Assembly (NCBI GenBank): GCA_000469685.2
Contig: LS997563.1
Span: 4,289,281-4,353,280 of the forward strand
Direction: 5' to 3'
Origin: Haemonchus contortus
Taxonomy: Eukaryota > Nematoda > Chromadorea > Rhabditida > Trichostrongylidae
DNA length: 64,000 nt
The notes under the pieces are model-generated. The model ran no database searches. It was not told where the DNA came from and worked only from the letters and a program-made list of their open reading frames with translations. The position numbers and the translations under genes were made by a program. Below, piece by piece: positions 12,438-24,154 of the stretch (its first letter is position 1; each line of letters begins with the position of its first letter).

Positions 12438-15400
12438 ATGGCTATGAACGAGAAGCAGCCTAAATCACGTCGTAAGCGCTTGAAGCCTGTCCCAATACGA
12501 GGTGAGATCCCAACTTCTATCGTAAAGCTGAAGTAATTGAACCTTCTTCGAGTCAGGAGCGATTTCTAAAGCTATAATAGCAGTGGAGTGCTAAGATAAA
12601 CTAGTTAGGGTCAAATCGTTGCCTATTTCATCTTTGGACGAAAGCTTTCTTGATAAACTTCAAAAATTTCGCATCATGGGTGACTGGTGGTGAGGCTTGC
12701 TAGCAACCTTTTTTTGCTAGGACGTGCTCCTTTTTTCTTTGAAATTCTATACTTCGAGTCATCCGTTCCTCATGGTTATTATTTGAGTTCTCCAATGCGT
12801 TGGAGCTGAAGAAAGCATTACATCGACGGGAATGACTGAACAGCTGAAAAATTTGCAGCTTGAAGTGAACGGTTAGTCTTTTTATGGTCATTCGGTTTCA
12901 CCTGAGTATTTTTTATTGACTATTCATTTTCATTCTGTGCCATCAAACCACACTTTCTCAATCTCAGCTCAATTTAATGGTTATTTTGGAAAAACGAATG
13001 CAATGTATATGAAGTGCTCTACTTTTCCGCTTCTTATTTTTCCTTTTTTAATTAGTCATGAGTTCGAGTCTTTTAGAACCAAGGAGCGGCTCCGAACCTA
13101 CGCTAGAGAGTCCTGTAGAAAGTAAGGTTGTTCTGATTTCGGACGTATCTGCGATCACTTCGACAACATCTCCTGTGACGATGAAAGAAGCTTCTCCACG
13201 ATCAGCTGTGACCAAAAAAGGAAATATTGGGAATGAAGGTACGATATGGAAACCTTTGTGACTCAGGACTTGGACCTTTTGACTCAGGACTTGGACCTTT
13301 TTTTCAACATATCACTTTTTCACAAGTTTAATGAGCTGTCAATTTTTTTTCAAATTCAATATTTTCAATAGTAGCTAATCATTTTCATTTTTACCAATTA
13401 TATTTGTAATTGCCAATTATTACTATTTTTGCTCATTTTTTTCTCTTTCTAATCAGCGCCATTCATTGACAGGCCTGGAACATTTTGAAAGATACAATCT
13501 GATAATAGCACGATCTCGCCAAGTACAATTTCTGAGGGTGATTAAGTCATTTATTGATTTATTCACTTATTTGTTTACTTATTTATTGCACTCGTAAGTT
13601 CTGTCGTAGAAATTGACCAGCTAGAGTAAAACTGCTTTACTTGGACGATGTTTTTAAAAGGTCGTTCAGGAAGTTGCGGGTGGATTCAGCTTGAGCCCGA
13701 GCTTTTTTTGTTATGTGGTTCCCAACAATACCATCAGAACCAAGTAGAATGGACTATTAGGCTTGATGGTTCGTCAAAGAAAGATTTACCCAGAAGTGGT
13801 GGAGACTTTCCTTAAGCTCAAGCCCGGCATGTCGTTTCAAAGTGCTTTTTATGACCTGGTAATGAATGCAGATAAAGATTAGAACTGCAAAGTATTCAGA
13901 AAATTGTAAAATTGCTCTCCCAAAGAATTTTTATTTTTTCTATATTCAAGTACAAATTGTGAGTCTATTTTTGACAAATTCAACGTCACTATTGCGCTCT
14001 CAGCTTTAATCAACCCCATGGTCAATCTTCGAAGTAGCCTATGTTAATTCAGAAAATCATTGTTCTCCTGGAACAACGAGCTCTCGCAAGAAGTCTAAGA
14101 AACGCCTTCCATTGTCGGACGCTACTAGAAGTCGAGGTACTTTTTCCCGAAGATCTATGTAGGGTGAAGGGTGTTCAGAGCATCTGTCTTGTATAAAAAA
14201 TAACACCAATGGTATGGTCGTTGGTTTTTCTTCAACCTCCTAAATCCTTTCTTTTTCATTACCATCCGACGCATTTACCTGTCTGTTTTCCAGCAGCGAA
14301 ACGAAACCGGCTAAGTGGAGCTGTTTCCCAAATTCGTCCACAACTGAAGAAAGTCCCTGCTAAAGGCGACGATAGGCCTACACACATAAAAATCGAGCCT
14401 TCCATGCCTTCAGAAAAATCAACGCAGAAAAGAAGACGGCTCAAGAAAGGTACCAGCGTCGTGACAGAGTCCAAAAAAGTTCTGAATGGTGAAGAACAGA
14501 GCGCGGTGCCACCCATTGAGATGGACAGCAGAAGAGGAAGACTAATGGAAGTCATAAATGAGGTAAGAGTATCTTTTCAGTACCTTGACTACAACTACTG
14601 TAGCGATTCCTGAATAGATGTTTTTTACTGCCTTACAATCCCTTGAATTTCTCGGGAGGTTTGGGCTCAGTTGATGCCGTGTTTTTTGGATATGGTGGCT
14701 TTAGTGTGTTACTAAGCAAGTACTATACTTCAACATCAGTGAAATACACTGAATCAACTATTCACTATGTAGGCAGGCACAAAGAATACTAAGCTATTTT
14801 TAATATTTTGGCAACAACTTGGGAGCAAACTGATTTTCGGAACTTTTCTTCAAACATGTACACTCGTCGATGCCCGTCGAAGCCAATGGTTAATGTGGTA
14901 GATGATGGAATAACTCTGTATTCTGTCAAAGCCACGGTTAAAAAGAAAGGATCAAGTGGGAGAAGACTTAAGAGCTTCGTAGGGGACTTCGTAGGGGACT
15001 TGGTGTGGCTAATGTACGAAATCGTCGAAGCGGAAAAAAGTTGCAGATGATAGTGATTGAAGATTTGACGGATTTTTTTATTCTAAACAATACTTTGCTG
15101 CTCATCGATAAAGCTGAAATACCGAAGACCTAATAGGCTGTGCACAACGAACTACCTGTAGCTCTCTGGGGCAAAATATGGTGTAGGAATGTACTCACAT
15201 GTCTCCAAATAGAAACAGCTAGCCAGCATAAGGAGGTTCTAATAAAATGCGATGGTTCGAATGGAAACCTGACTAACTAATGGTTTTCCTTCTCCTTGAG
15301 TACAGCCATGCCTTGACAGTGCCGGAATTCCAAAATTGCGAGTTCATCGCTTCAGGTGCTGGGAATTCTCGAATACCCAAAACAAGAGAAACTTTGTCAA

Positions 15401-15669
15401 GCACTTGGCGATGTACTTATTGATGGAGTCCCTATGGCAGTGGTGAGTCTATCAGCAGAATTTTTCGCACTTTCCTTAATGCCTTAGAGGTACTGTAAAG
15501 CAAGGCCGATATGAGAAGGTTCTCAACTCCCATTCTTAAGAAAATTTTGCAGTCAGCAGCTCGACAAGGTTTTCCTGAGTTCTATCTACGAACGTTCATC
15601 CAAGCTATCTTGATACATATTCGCCAAATTAGCCCCGAGCTACTCTCCCCGAGTGAAGAAGCTTTCTGA
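12438..15669 (+). CDS. Unrecognised lysine/arginine-rich, probably nuclear protein (six exons)
   Basis: Exons are 12438-12501, 13056-13238, 14053-14136, 14294-14562, 15356-15442 and 15553-15669 (TGA). All introns are GT-AG. The first three are phase 1 and the last two phase 0, and every junction stays open, giving 267 aa. I do not recognise the family. Basic clusters resembling nuclear localisation signals occur at the N-terminus (SRRKRLK), near residue 95 (SRKKSKKRL) and in exon 4 (QKRRRLKKG), within Ser/Pro/Thr-rich low-complexity sequence. The last two exons differ: about 67 residues with hydrophobic helical periodicity (LGILEYPKQEKLCQALGDVL, then FPEFYLRTFIQAILIHIRQI), likely a folded C-terminal domain. 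The start is the first in-frame Met after a 3' splice site. Exon 5 could instead begin at 15320, also in phase. A nuclear or chromatin role is inferred only from composition. Confidence 0.65.
13262..13301. repeat. Two-unit 20-bp tandem repeat
   Basis: The unit TCAGGACTTGGACCTTTTGA-like sequence (GACTCAGGACTTGGACCTTT) is present twice in a row just inside the intron that follows exon 2 of the basic-protein gene. Seen directly; no function suggested. Confidence 0.8.
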
Positions 15670-18600
15670 TTCAATCTTTTTATTTGAATTTAAAAGACTT
15701 ATCAACTACCCCACGGTCATTGCCTTTGCACACCCCCCTACGTACTTCCGTACCATACAGATTATAGCAAGTCCTCATACTATAAAGCTTATTGATCACA
15801 GTAATCGTGATTTCCTCTAATCACTCCTCTCAGTAGCCAGTTTTTGTCATGTTTTCTGGTCTCTCGTAATTCTCACCACGTGCCTTCGAATTTCACTTTC
15901 ATAAGCAGTTTATATGATTTTTTAGCTGAATAATCTACATGTCATTGTGATCACAACTAATACTTTTTTCCAAACATAAATCAATCGTAAAGCAAACTGT
16001 TGATACATCTTCTAATTAGCTAAGGCTTTTCTGTCGATTTTTACATGAAAAATGGAAAATATCTAACATCTCCAATCCATGTTCATCTGAAAACTGGTTC
16101 TGAGCTGAATATTTTACCAGTCCAGCACAACTACCGGTTGTGCTGAGAAACCCGTATGATTCACGATACAGACCATCCTCAGAAGCCAACTGAGAGCAGA
16201 GAACGTCGGCTACTTTGGCACACTATCGCGGTACATAGTCCATATATTCGTTGTAGACCGACTGAGGAAAACCCCCTAGTCAACCAATCTTTCATGAAAT
16301 TTAAGTTCTGACGGTTCAAGCTTCGTGGCAATTTGCTAATGAACGTGTTTGATACTTCGCAACAATGTGCCTATTCATTAAGATTAATAATTTGTTGAGT
16401 TTAATGTTTAATAATTTGGGGGGTAAATCTCTGAGAAACGTTGTTCTTCTGATCGTGACGTTCTGAGATCAAAAACTTGCACTTAAATTAATGCCTAGAA
16501 TGTAATTATGGGAAAAACAAGTTCGCAAAGTCAAAGACAAAAGGCTATTGACAACAGGTGGTTTCAAGGAACAATTATTTGCAAATCAACAGGTTTTCGG
16601 CGCTCGATGATCTTATTCTTTGAGTAGTATCATTAATCAATCCCAGCCAATCCTCTGCATATTACGTATTCATTTCTGTGATTGTTTGCCCACCTACGGA
16701 GAATCCACCTAGGCTTACGATTCGAGGAGACGTTTCTGTAATCTGGAAGATATCCAGGAGGCCCGAGCTAGGTTCGTAAAGTGGGGAAGGGGAATCTCTG
16801 GAAACTCATGGAGATGCAATCAACGGCCATGACAGGTCTACAGCGTTAAGAAGAGGGTGAGAAGGGGGAATACCACAGGACGAATTACCGGAGGAGCTAA
16901 TTTCAAATTGATACCTGGAAGCTGGGGTGAAGCAACTTCTCCCCAAGCTCCTACGGCCAGAGGCAGTGGTTCCGAGGCGACTGCCGCATCCTTCCAGTGG
17001 GAATTGTAATCTTTCCGTTCATAGCGCGCGATCGAGTGCGGCGAGCGCGACACGCCGTTCAAGGAGGAGATACCAGACCCGGAAAGCTGAAGACAAAGGA
17101 GATCATTCAGCGTTTTCGGCAGACTTATAGGGAGCTTATTGAGCCAAAATACGAGGAACGTTGATTTCGGACATGAGTTTGAGTTTCTGCTGAGGACTTT
17201 TGAAGCCAGTCAAAAAGGATTATCAGTCCAGGTTGAATGTGTAAAATATCTTTTGACTATTAAATTTAATCCATTTTCACTGATCCCTCTCTCCTAACAC
17301 TTACGTTTTAACTTCTCTCTCGGCCATTCTTCTCGGCTAATTACTGTAGACTCCTACAACTTATGACTACCTATCACAAAAGTTTTCTCAAAGAGAATAG
17401 CATGAATAGCGTTTCTCAGAGCGTTTTTGAATTGGAACGCCATTCTTTGCCAACAGCTGACATCATACTGTCCTCTTTCCTTTCGAGTCTGTGAGTGTCT
17501 GAGTGAACATCAGCAACACTCACAGTATAGGCATCCATGGATAAAAATCACTGTCTGCTCCCTCGGAACGAATTGACTGGCAAGCTTACTTGTCACCCAC
17601 TGAGTCACACTTTTCGCATTCATGAGCAATGGCAAGAATATGGCCCGATTAGCTTGTATAAAGTTCGTCCAATTAAAATAATTGGGAATCTTTGAGGCAA
17701 ATTAATGTGCACTGATTGTATAGAGTGACGAAATGACGAGGAAAGCCTCCTAAGAAAGAGTATCAATGAGTCTTGCTAGCTATTTGCCCCGAGGGGCCTG
17801 AAAACTTTATCAGCATTAGGGCGACTGTATGTGGGAACATATCAGCGCTGTGACTTCTTCATGTCAATCGTTGGGTGGTCAAATTTTGCCAGTTCTTATT
17901 CGATGAACCGTTCCCTTCCCTGAACTGTTTCCTTCTGAACGGATCCGATCCCTTCCTGACTACGACACACCACGAGATCCCTTCGGGTTAGCAATGTTGG
18001 AACTTTTTCCTCAAAGCCTCATAGAAACAGCATAGAAACATTGTTTCCAATGGTTATGATTTCAAGTTTGATGGTTTTTGGAGCAGTTACGTCAGCATAG
18101 CAGGACAATCCTTTGAAGGAAAGAAAAACCTCCCACAGAGGTACAAATTAATTATGAAGCAAAATTGCTAGGTATTGTTTCTGATCACACAAAGAACAGC
18201 AGCGACGCTATTTGGATAAGAACGTCCTACTAACAGGAAATCTTTATTCAGTTCACTCTGAAACTTCAATATCGCCATCATATGTGCTTGCCAAAAAGTG
18301 CAGGAAAAATTACTGTGGTAGGCGATTCTAGAAGTAAAACCTGGGTCAATCATTGGTAAAAGGCAGTCACGTGAGGACTAGTCCAGTTTCACTATATGCA
18401 TACTGTACTGTCAGTCATAGCCTCTCGTAAGGTTGTAAATGTGACCTGGTCTCCTCCGGGAACCTCTTAGAAACCTCTGAAAAGTCCAATTACAAGGCTT
18501 TTACTGGAATTCTCCCAGGTTTTCTTCTGATATCAGTTTAGAAAAGGGCAAAGGGCCGGTTTCCGGTGATGGTCGGTTACGTTCTGACTGCGAAGTTAAT

Positions 18601-19990
18601 TCGTTAATCCCATTGAAGGATGTGTAGATCCATTCCAATTGAAGTTGCAATGGCTTTCAATCCAACTCGATTACCGATTCACCTAGGAATTCAGCCTTCA
18701 CACTGAGCTGTGGAGCCCACCCAAAGTATTCCTCGATGTTCTTGTTATCTCGTACCGAAGTGGCGGCTTCTGACGACCCGTGGCAAGGGAGGCCCTACCG
18801 GCTCCGTCAAATGATCAGACAGATGATCAAATTCTATAATACATGGCTGCTTCCTGGATACTATTGAACAATCACGAGCAAACATTTGTATCTCGTTCAA
18901 AGGCACAGCCTACGGATATGATCGATTTGCGAATTCTCTCACAGAAACGAATCTGTGGCTCCCAAGTACCCTTATTTTAACTTGTTTTAGGGCCCTTAGT
19001 CTCACACAATAGGGTTTTACTGGTTAGTGCTTTCTTTACAACCGATTCATTATTCTGCGCAATTTTTTTTGAAACGGTACTTAAAAAAGCCAGAGGTTTT
19101 GAGTCTTCAACAAAATGGCATAGACTTCTAGAATGATGAAGAAATTAGTAACATTATATCTATTCCAACAGAATAAAAAGGAAAAAATTAAAGAATGCCT
19201 AACATTACTGGATTTGTCAGTTACATCTTAATTCGATAAAGCTTTACACAATCTTTAAATTATGCTTTTTCCGTGTACACAACATTTACTATGTATCTGA
19301 GCTTGAAAAGCTACTATTTTCATAAACATGTGATCAGTAATGACAGTCCCTAGAAGTTCACTTTGATACATCTCTATTCATCTTCTGCTTCATAAGCCGT
19401 CACTGCAGGCTGTACCAGAAAAAACTCTTGCAAATAGTCTTACAGGATTTGTTGGCAAAACTTCGCCCTCAGACGGGACTCAGATTCGCATTTTTGTTTT
19501 CCTGCACCTCTGCTCTTTATCGCTTTATCCCTTTATCCTTTGTGCAGAAAATTCTGCTTCACAGATCATACGGATGTGCAAATAATTCCGCACGTTCACA
19601 AAGAGGCTTTGCTAATAAGGACGTTTAATGCGAAGTACATATGTGGTGCTTTCTGGTCCCTTGAATCATGTCTGTCGCAAATGTCGTGTCTGCAAAATGA
19701 AGCCGAAGCCGGATAAGCCTTTAGTCCATAGAAATTGACGTTAATGATGACTAATTTTCAGTGTTTTTGCCAAAATTTGACGTATTGGTCTGTTCGTGAG
19801 ACGACGCGATTCACGATCTTTGTCAACATCCTCAAAATTCATCGACCATATAGAAAATAAAGAAGTACGTACAAGCATACCTACGAATAAACAGTAAACA
19901 GAACAATAACAAAGAATAAACACTAGGAAATGATACTGGCTGATCAGCTATCTGATTATAGTCTTTCCGGAAGCGCTTTTATGAAATTAT
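15670..19990. other. Intergenic stretch with one GC-rich open segment
   Basis: Mostly AT-rich DNA without recognised genes or repeats. The exception is a GC-richer, gene-like open segment at 16931-17164, listed separately. Confidence 0.5.
16931..17164 (+). other. GC-rich open segment, possible terminal exon or gene fragment
   Basis: Between stop codons the + frame is open for 77 codons and ends in TGA. The translation is charged and protein-like (for example TKEIIQRFRQTYRELIEPKY near the end). Base composition is clearly richer in GC than the flanks. There is no ATG, a phased partner exon was not found, and other frames are also partly open. It may be an exon of an unassembled gene, a pseudogene or a repeat fragment. 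Confidence 0.25.
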
Positions 19991-20265
19991 TGAACTTCGT
20001 TTGTAGAAACAAGCATTCTGGACATTGTGCACGAAGTTGTCGATAACCTGTCTTAGCATCGGATGAGAACAGGGCCTTCCACTTATATGATAGAGTAGTT
20101 GGCAATGTCATCCGACGAGAAATCGAACAAGGAATGAAACAAGCCGAATCAGCAAAATTTAGATAAACTATTTGCATCTTTCTGAAGAAGACCTCTTCGC
20201 AATCGGACCCCTTCGCCGAATTCGTATGGTTCTGGATAGGATATGAAGACATCTTACAAGCAACC

Positions 20266-20565
20266 ATGCATCCATTTGCACTCCGATCAATTGGCAGAGG
20301 ATTAATTCTCGGGAGACGGGCGTTAGGAACGATATTGGGTAATCGATTCGCCGCACGCGGCTGTCGCGGACCACTCATTCGCCGTTATTACAGCTCTAGC
20401 GTTCTTCATACAGCTCAATCGATATGCGATCATTATTATATGCATAATTCTACTATTAGTACTTTTGTTCTTGTATTTCTTACCTACTGCTGCATCCTGC
20501 TCCCTCGCGCGCGACGCCCCTCTCACCGCGACGCGACCATTCCTCCTAATGCACCACACCCTTAA
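20266..20565 (+). other. Anonymous 99-codon open frame with arginine-rich start
   Basis: An ATG-led frame begins with an Arg/Leu-rich stretch (LRSIGRGLILGRRALGTILG) followed by a hydrophobic segment. The beginning resembles a mitochondrial presequence. The opposite strand is open too (140 codons, 19956-20378), the remainder is not recognisable, and it abuts a transposase relic. Reported as an open frame only. Confidence 0.2.
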
Positions 20566-20579
20566 TTCTCCAGCAAGAT

Positions 20580-20890
20580 CACGATCCACTAGGCCACCTT
20601 GCAACTGGTTCAAGAGGTGCCAAGAGGAAGTTCTTGGCTGGTCAAGTCAGTCCTCGGACTTGAATCCGATTGAATATTTATAGAATGAACCGCACTGGAG
20701 TGCCTCAACTGAGAGGCAAAAGAGCAAGGAATTCGGCCAAAAAAATTTGATCAGCTTGTTGAAGCCTGTAAAACAAGCCCGCAGTCCCACCTTGAAACTT
20801 TGTTAGATTCGATGTAACAAAGATGTCAGGATGTTACCGATGCTAACGAGTTTGCAACAAGTACTAGTTCTTCTCATTTGTTATTGTTAA
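20580..20890 (+). pseudogene. Tc1-like transposase relic, C-terminal third
   Basis: Fragments in shifting frames match the end of a Tc1-family transposase: a degraded QDND-type segment at about 20575, NWF near 20605, WSSQSSDLNPIEYL ending in a premature TAG at about 20682, and SHLETLLDSM with QRCQDV near 20790-20830. The N-terminal DNA-binding region and first catalytic segment were not found, so this is a truncated copy. Confidence 0.75.
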
Positions 20891-20987
20891 GTTACATTGG
20901 TTTTCGAAGATTGTTATGACTGTTTTGTTTGAATAAACTAATCATATGATCACATGATTTTTGCTTAGTCAAGAAAATCCGAGTCCG

Positions 20988-22435
20988 AGAAATTCGACTT
21001 ACCTCCATATCTCAATACTCACCCTTTGATTAAAATAAAAATGTATGCCAATGACTTTAAAATATATGGCATTTACAGCAATGAAAATCATGGTCAGGTA
21101 CACCAAGCTCTAACCAAATCAATGCGGAACATGATGGAGTGGGCTACTGTTCGAGAATACTTGTAAGCTTTACGAAAACATTTCCACCACCATTTTCACC
21201 ATTTTCAAGGAATTTTCGCATCACATCGATGTAGTTGTTTGAATGCCACCACAGCACTTTTCCCATTCTCAAGAATATGCGATGCAACGATGCTTAAATT
21301 TTGTTAAGGCTGTGCAAAGCATTTGTTGTTCCCATACTCGAATATGGAACCCAGATATGAAATCCTCATACAAAGAGCCTTCAGGCGAAAATTGAAAAGG
21401 TTTAACAAGCTTTCACGAGAATACTAACGTATAGATGCTATCCTGACCCAGAATACCCACGCTCGTTACCCAGTTATGATGACCGGTTGCATCACTTTAG
21501 ACATAAAACATCATTGTACAGAAGAGTATTCAACGACGTAGTGTTCTGTTTCGATATTCTGAAAGGCTTAGTAAGTACTGGGTGATGAGACCGTGCAAAG
21601 GTCGTGTCTCTTTGTTATCTCTGCAATGCCCAACCTGAACCGTAGTCGTCGTGCTAGTGTATTTCACTCGCTTTTATTTTTCGCGGAGCGAACTGACTTC
21701 AAAGATAATCATCTTTAAGCCTTCCAAGATTGAATAATTTATAAGGCCAACGTTTCGGCTGCTTCGCCTTCGCCAGGGCCTGAAGTAGTGCAAAGCATTG
21801 TGTGGCATGCTCGCCCAAAAGCCTCAACAAAACTCCAACAAAACCTTAAGTAGACCAGCAAACCCCCAAAGGTATTGATCGAATGAGGCATGGATTACTC
21901 ACCTTAGAGTCCGCCGCTAAGACAGGAGGACGACCACCCTGGTAATAATTGTTGTTTAAAATAACCAGTATCAGTATTTCAAACAACAGCTATTACGAAG
22001 TGGTCGTCCTCCTGTCTTAGCGATGGACTGACGAAGGCGAAGCAGCCGAAAAATTGGCCTTATAAATTGTTCAATCTTGAAAGGCTTAAAGAGGATTATC
22101 TTTACTACATATCATGCCAAGATTGAAAGAAAGTCGATCACATCACGGACTATTTTGAAATGACTTCAGCTATTACCAGTACACCTGCAAAAGGCGCCGA
22201 ATACCAGGTGCGTTCAAAAGGAAATTGAGGAAGGTAGACCTCCTTGCCTTGTTAGGCGTACCTGATATCTAGGGTATCAAGCCTGCAGAGTATCCACTTA
22301 TGGGTATGGAGTCTCAATGTGCGTTTTGTTTCTGTTTCCTTTTTGCTGTTTGAATTTATAACTAGTTTGCTTTGTTTGTTTGTAGTTGTAGCGCACCTTA
22401 GTGTGTACATTAAATGAATGAATAAATGAATGGTT
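20988..22435 (+). pseudogene. CR1/jockey-like LINE, 3' end of reverse transcriptase
   Basis: The + strand encodes an LPPYLNTHPLIKIKMYANDF segment at 20998-21060. This is the reverse transcriptase palm motif, with YADD changed to YAND. It is followed by thumb-like sequence such as FVVPILEYGTQI near 21340 and ILTYRCYPDPEYPRSLPSYD near 21430. Internal stops and frame changes make it dead. A fold-back element splits it at 21701-22103. The coding end resumes near 22120 (GAFKRKLRKVDLLAL at about 22205). The 3' end is a TGAATAAA-type simple tail at 22415-22432, typical of CR1-related LINEs. The 5' part is missing. Confidence 0.75.
21701..22103. mobile_element. Fold-back/TIR element inserted in the LINE
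   Basis: Arms of about 75 bp are nearly perfect inverse complements: 21701-21778 begins AAAGATAATCATCTTTAAGC and 22029-22103 ends GGCTTAAAGAGGATTATCTT. A second, inner inverted repeat brackets the middle: GCTAAGACAGGAGGACGACC near 21915 and GTGGTCGTCCTCCTGTCTTAGC near 22000 (first 20 bases compared). No coding capacity. Target duplication could not be fixed, so superfamily is open. Confidence 0.8.
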
Positions 22436-22439
22436 AGAG

Positions 22440-24048
22440 TGATTTTTTACAGAGAGTGCGAGAACACAAAGTAAACAACTGGTGCAAGTTAGGGAAGTGA
22501 TTTTCTGAAGAGAAACCCCAAAAAAACCGTTCTCCTCACAAATTCTGGCCACTACAGTGTAGTATACTACCGAATCGGAACCGTTATGATAGTGTAAGGT
22601 ACCTATTTGTTACCTCTTCTTTTGTACCTTAGTTCTCTGGTTGGGGAAATCATTTCCTGATCCCTATTTGGTATCATTTCCACCTAATTGTATGCGTGGT
22701 GAAGAGTACCAATTAAGCAGCTACTCTGTGATTCAATAAAGTAATTTCTTTGTTGACACTCAATTATAACAGTCCAAGGTGGACAACCAAGGGGAGCAAT
22801 AAAGACGATGAGAGTAATCTATGGTTCAATAGCTTAATTTGGAACAGCTAAAGCTATAGTTTCACTGAATATTCTAATTTTGATAAAACTAAATAAAAAA
22901 TTAATCTTCTGAACAAAAAGCTTCATCGTGCTCCCGAAGGGTGGGAGTACGTTCTCGATACCTTCATATATATTGTTGATTACCTGAAGAAGACGATCTA
23001 CCAGACCACTCTGGATCGTGGCAGGGACGAATGGAGACGTTTTTGGCGCCCGCTCGAGGAAATCGATGATTAACTGGACGAGCGGTGATACAGGTGATTG
23101 TTGACTACATTGTAATCAGAAGAAATCTAGAAATCGACCCAGCAGAATAGTCTGCCGCTTGGACAACCTAAAACTTTGATACTCATATTCCTTTAATTAC
23201 TTTCCTACTGAAAGCTCCCCTGCCTTGGCACTACTGATTACTACCTAGACTAACGCAACAGTTGAGTAACTCTTCTTCTAACAATTCCAATATGTAGAGA
23301 CATATATGCCTGAACTTCCAGCGAGTTCCCTATGATATGTCGTCCACGGTGTCCCACTCTGAGTACATTGTATGTACTTAATTGGACTACTAGTTACTCT
23401 GCACACGAAGAGCATATACATGCAACTAATTAACTGGAAGACCTTCGACGGTTGCCATTTCCACTTGATAAATCTCTGAAATATACTCAGCTGCTTTAAT
23501 CTGACATTCAGTAAAGAATTGGTAGCATTTCTAATGTGAAGCCTTTGTTCAAGCTTGTGCTGATGACAAAAATGGGACTCAACTTTCACAGGAAAAGACC
23601 TCTCATTGACAGCCCTGAAATCCTCCTAAGCTTAAGACTCTTATGAATTAAAAGCGTAAGAGCTGCCTGCCGTAAAAGGGCAATGCAAACCAGCGTAAGC
23701 CCCTATCTCGTTGTTACGCTGTTTTGCTCACAAAATAGCAAAATAAAGGAATTCGTTTGAAAGGAAGTTCTCTACTTTCTCTGAGACGAATGCATTGAGC
23801 AAAACGCTCGAAAAATCAAATGTGTGTTTGGCCAGAAAATAGACATCTATAGGTTTTCAAATAATTAATGGATCTGTTCCCACTTTCTGACACGATGATT
23901 GAAATCATCTGGCACGGATTGCTGCATACTGATCACGTCATTTTCTTTGGCACCGCTTTGCATTGCAGAAATTCATAATTGAATTAAATTGACACATTCA
24001 ACTCGTTGAAGTCGTATCTAAAGTGACTAGAATAGAAAAAAGTGAAAG
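22440..24048. other. Intergenic stretch with one short open coding-like segment
   Basis: No gene can be assembled. 22897-23073 (+) is open for 58 codons without an ATG and translates to a protein-like sequence (APEGWEYVLDTFIYIVDYLK; DEWRRFWRPLEEIDD before the stop). I do not recognise it. It could be a terminal exon or a gene relic. Confidence 0.4.
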
Positions 24049-24049
24049 G

Positions 24050-24150
24050 ATAGAATCTTGGGTGTTGATCACTTTTCCCTTTTTGGGATGCTCCCACGCA
24101 TTTCACTCCCGTATGGAATCGTACTGCTGTCTGGATACGTTTTTAGACTG
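24050..24150 (-). repeat. tRNA-derived SINE, 3' fragment
   Basis: Reverse-oriented 3' domain and part of the body: AGAATCTTGGGTGTTGATCA, GGGATGCTCCCACGCATTTC and GGAATCGTACTGCTGTCTGG. The head half is absent. Confidence 0.6.
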
Positions 24151-24154
24151 TACT

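Noticed and set aside
19956..20378. 140-codon open reading frame on the minus strand
   Set aside because: No recognisable domain, overlaps an antisense frame, no splice or composition support.
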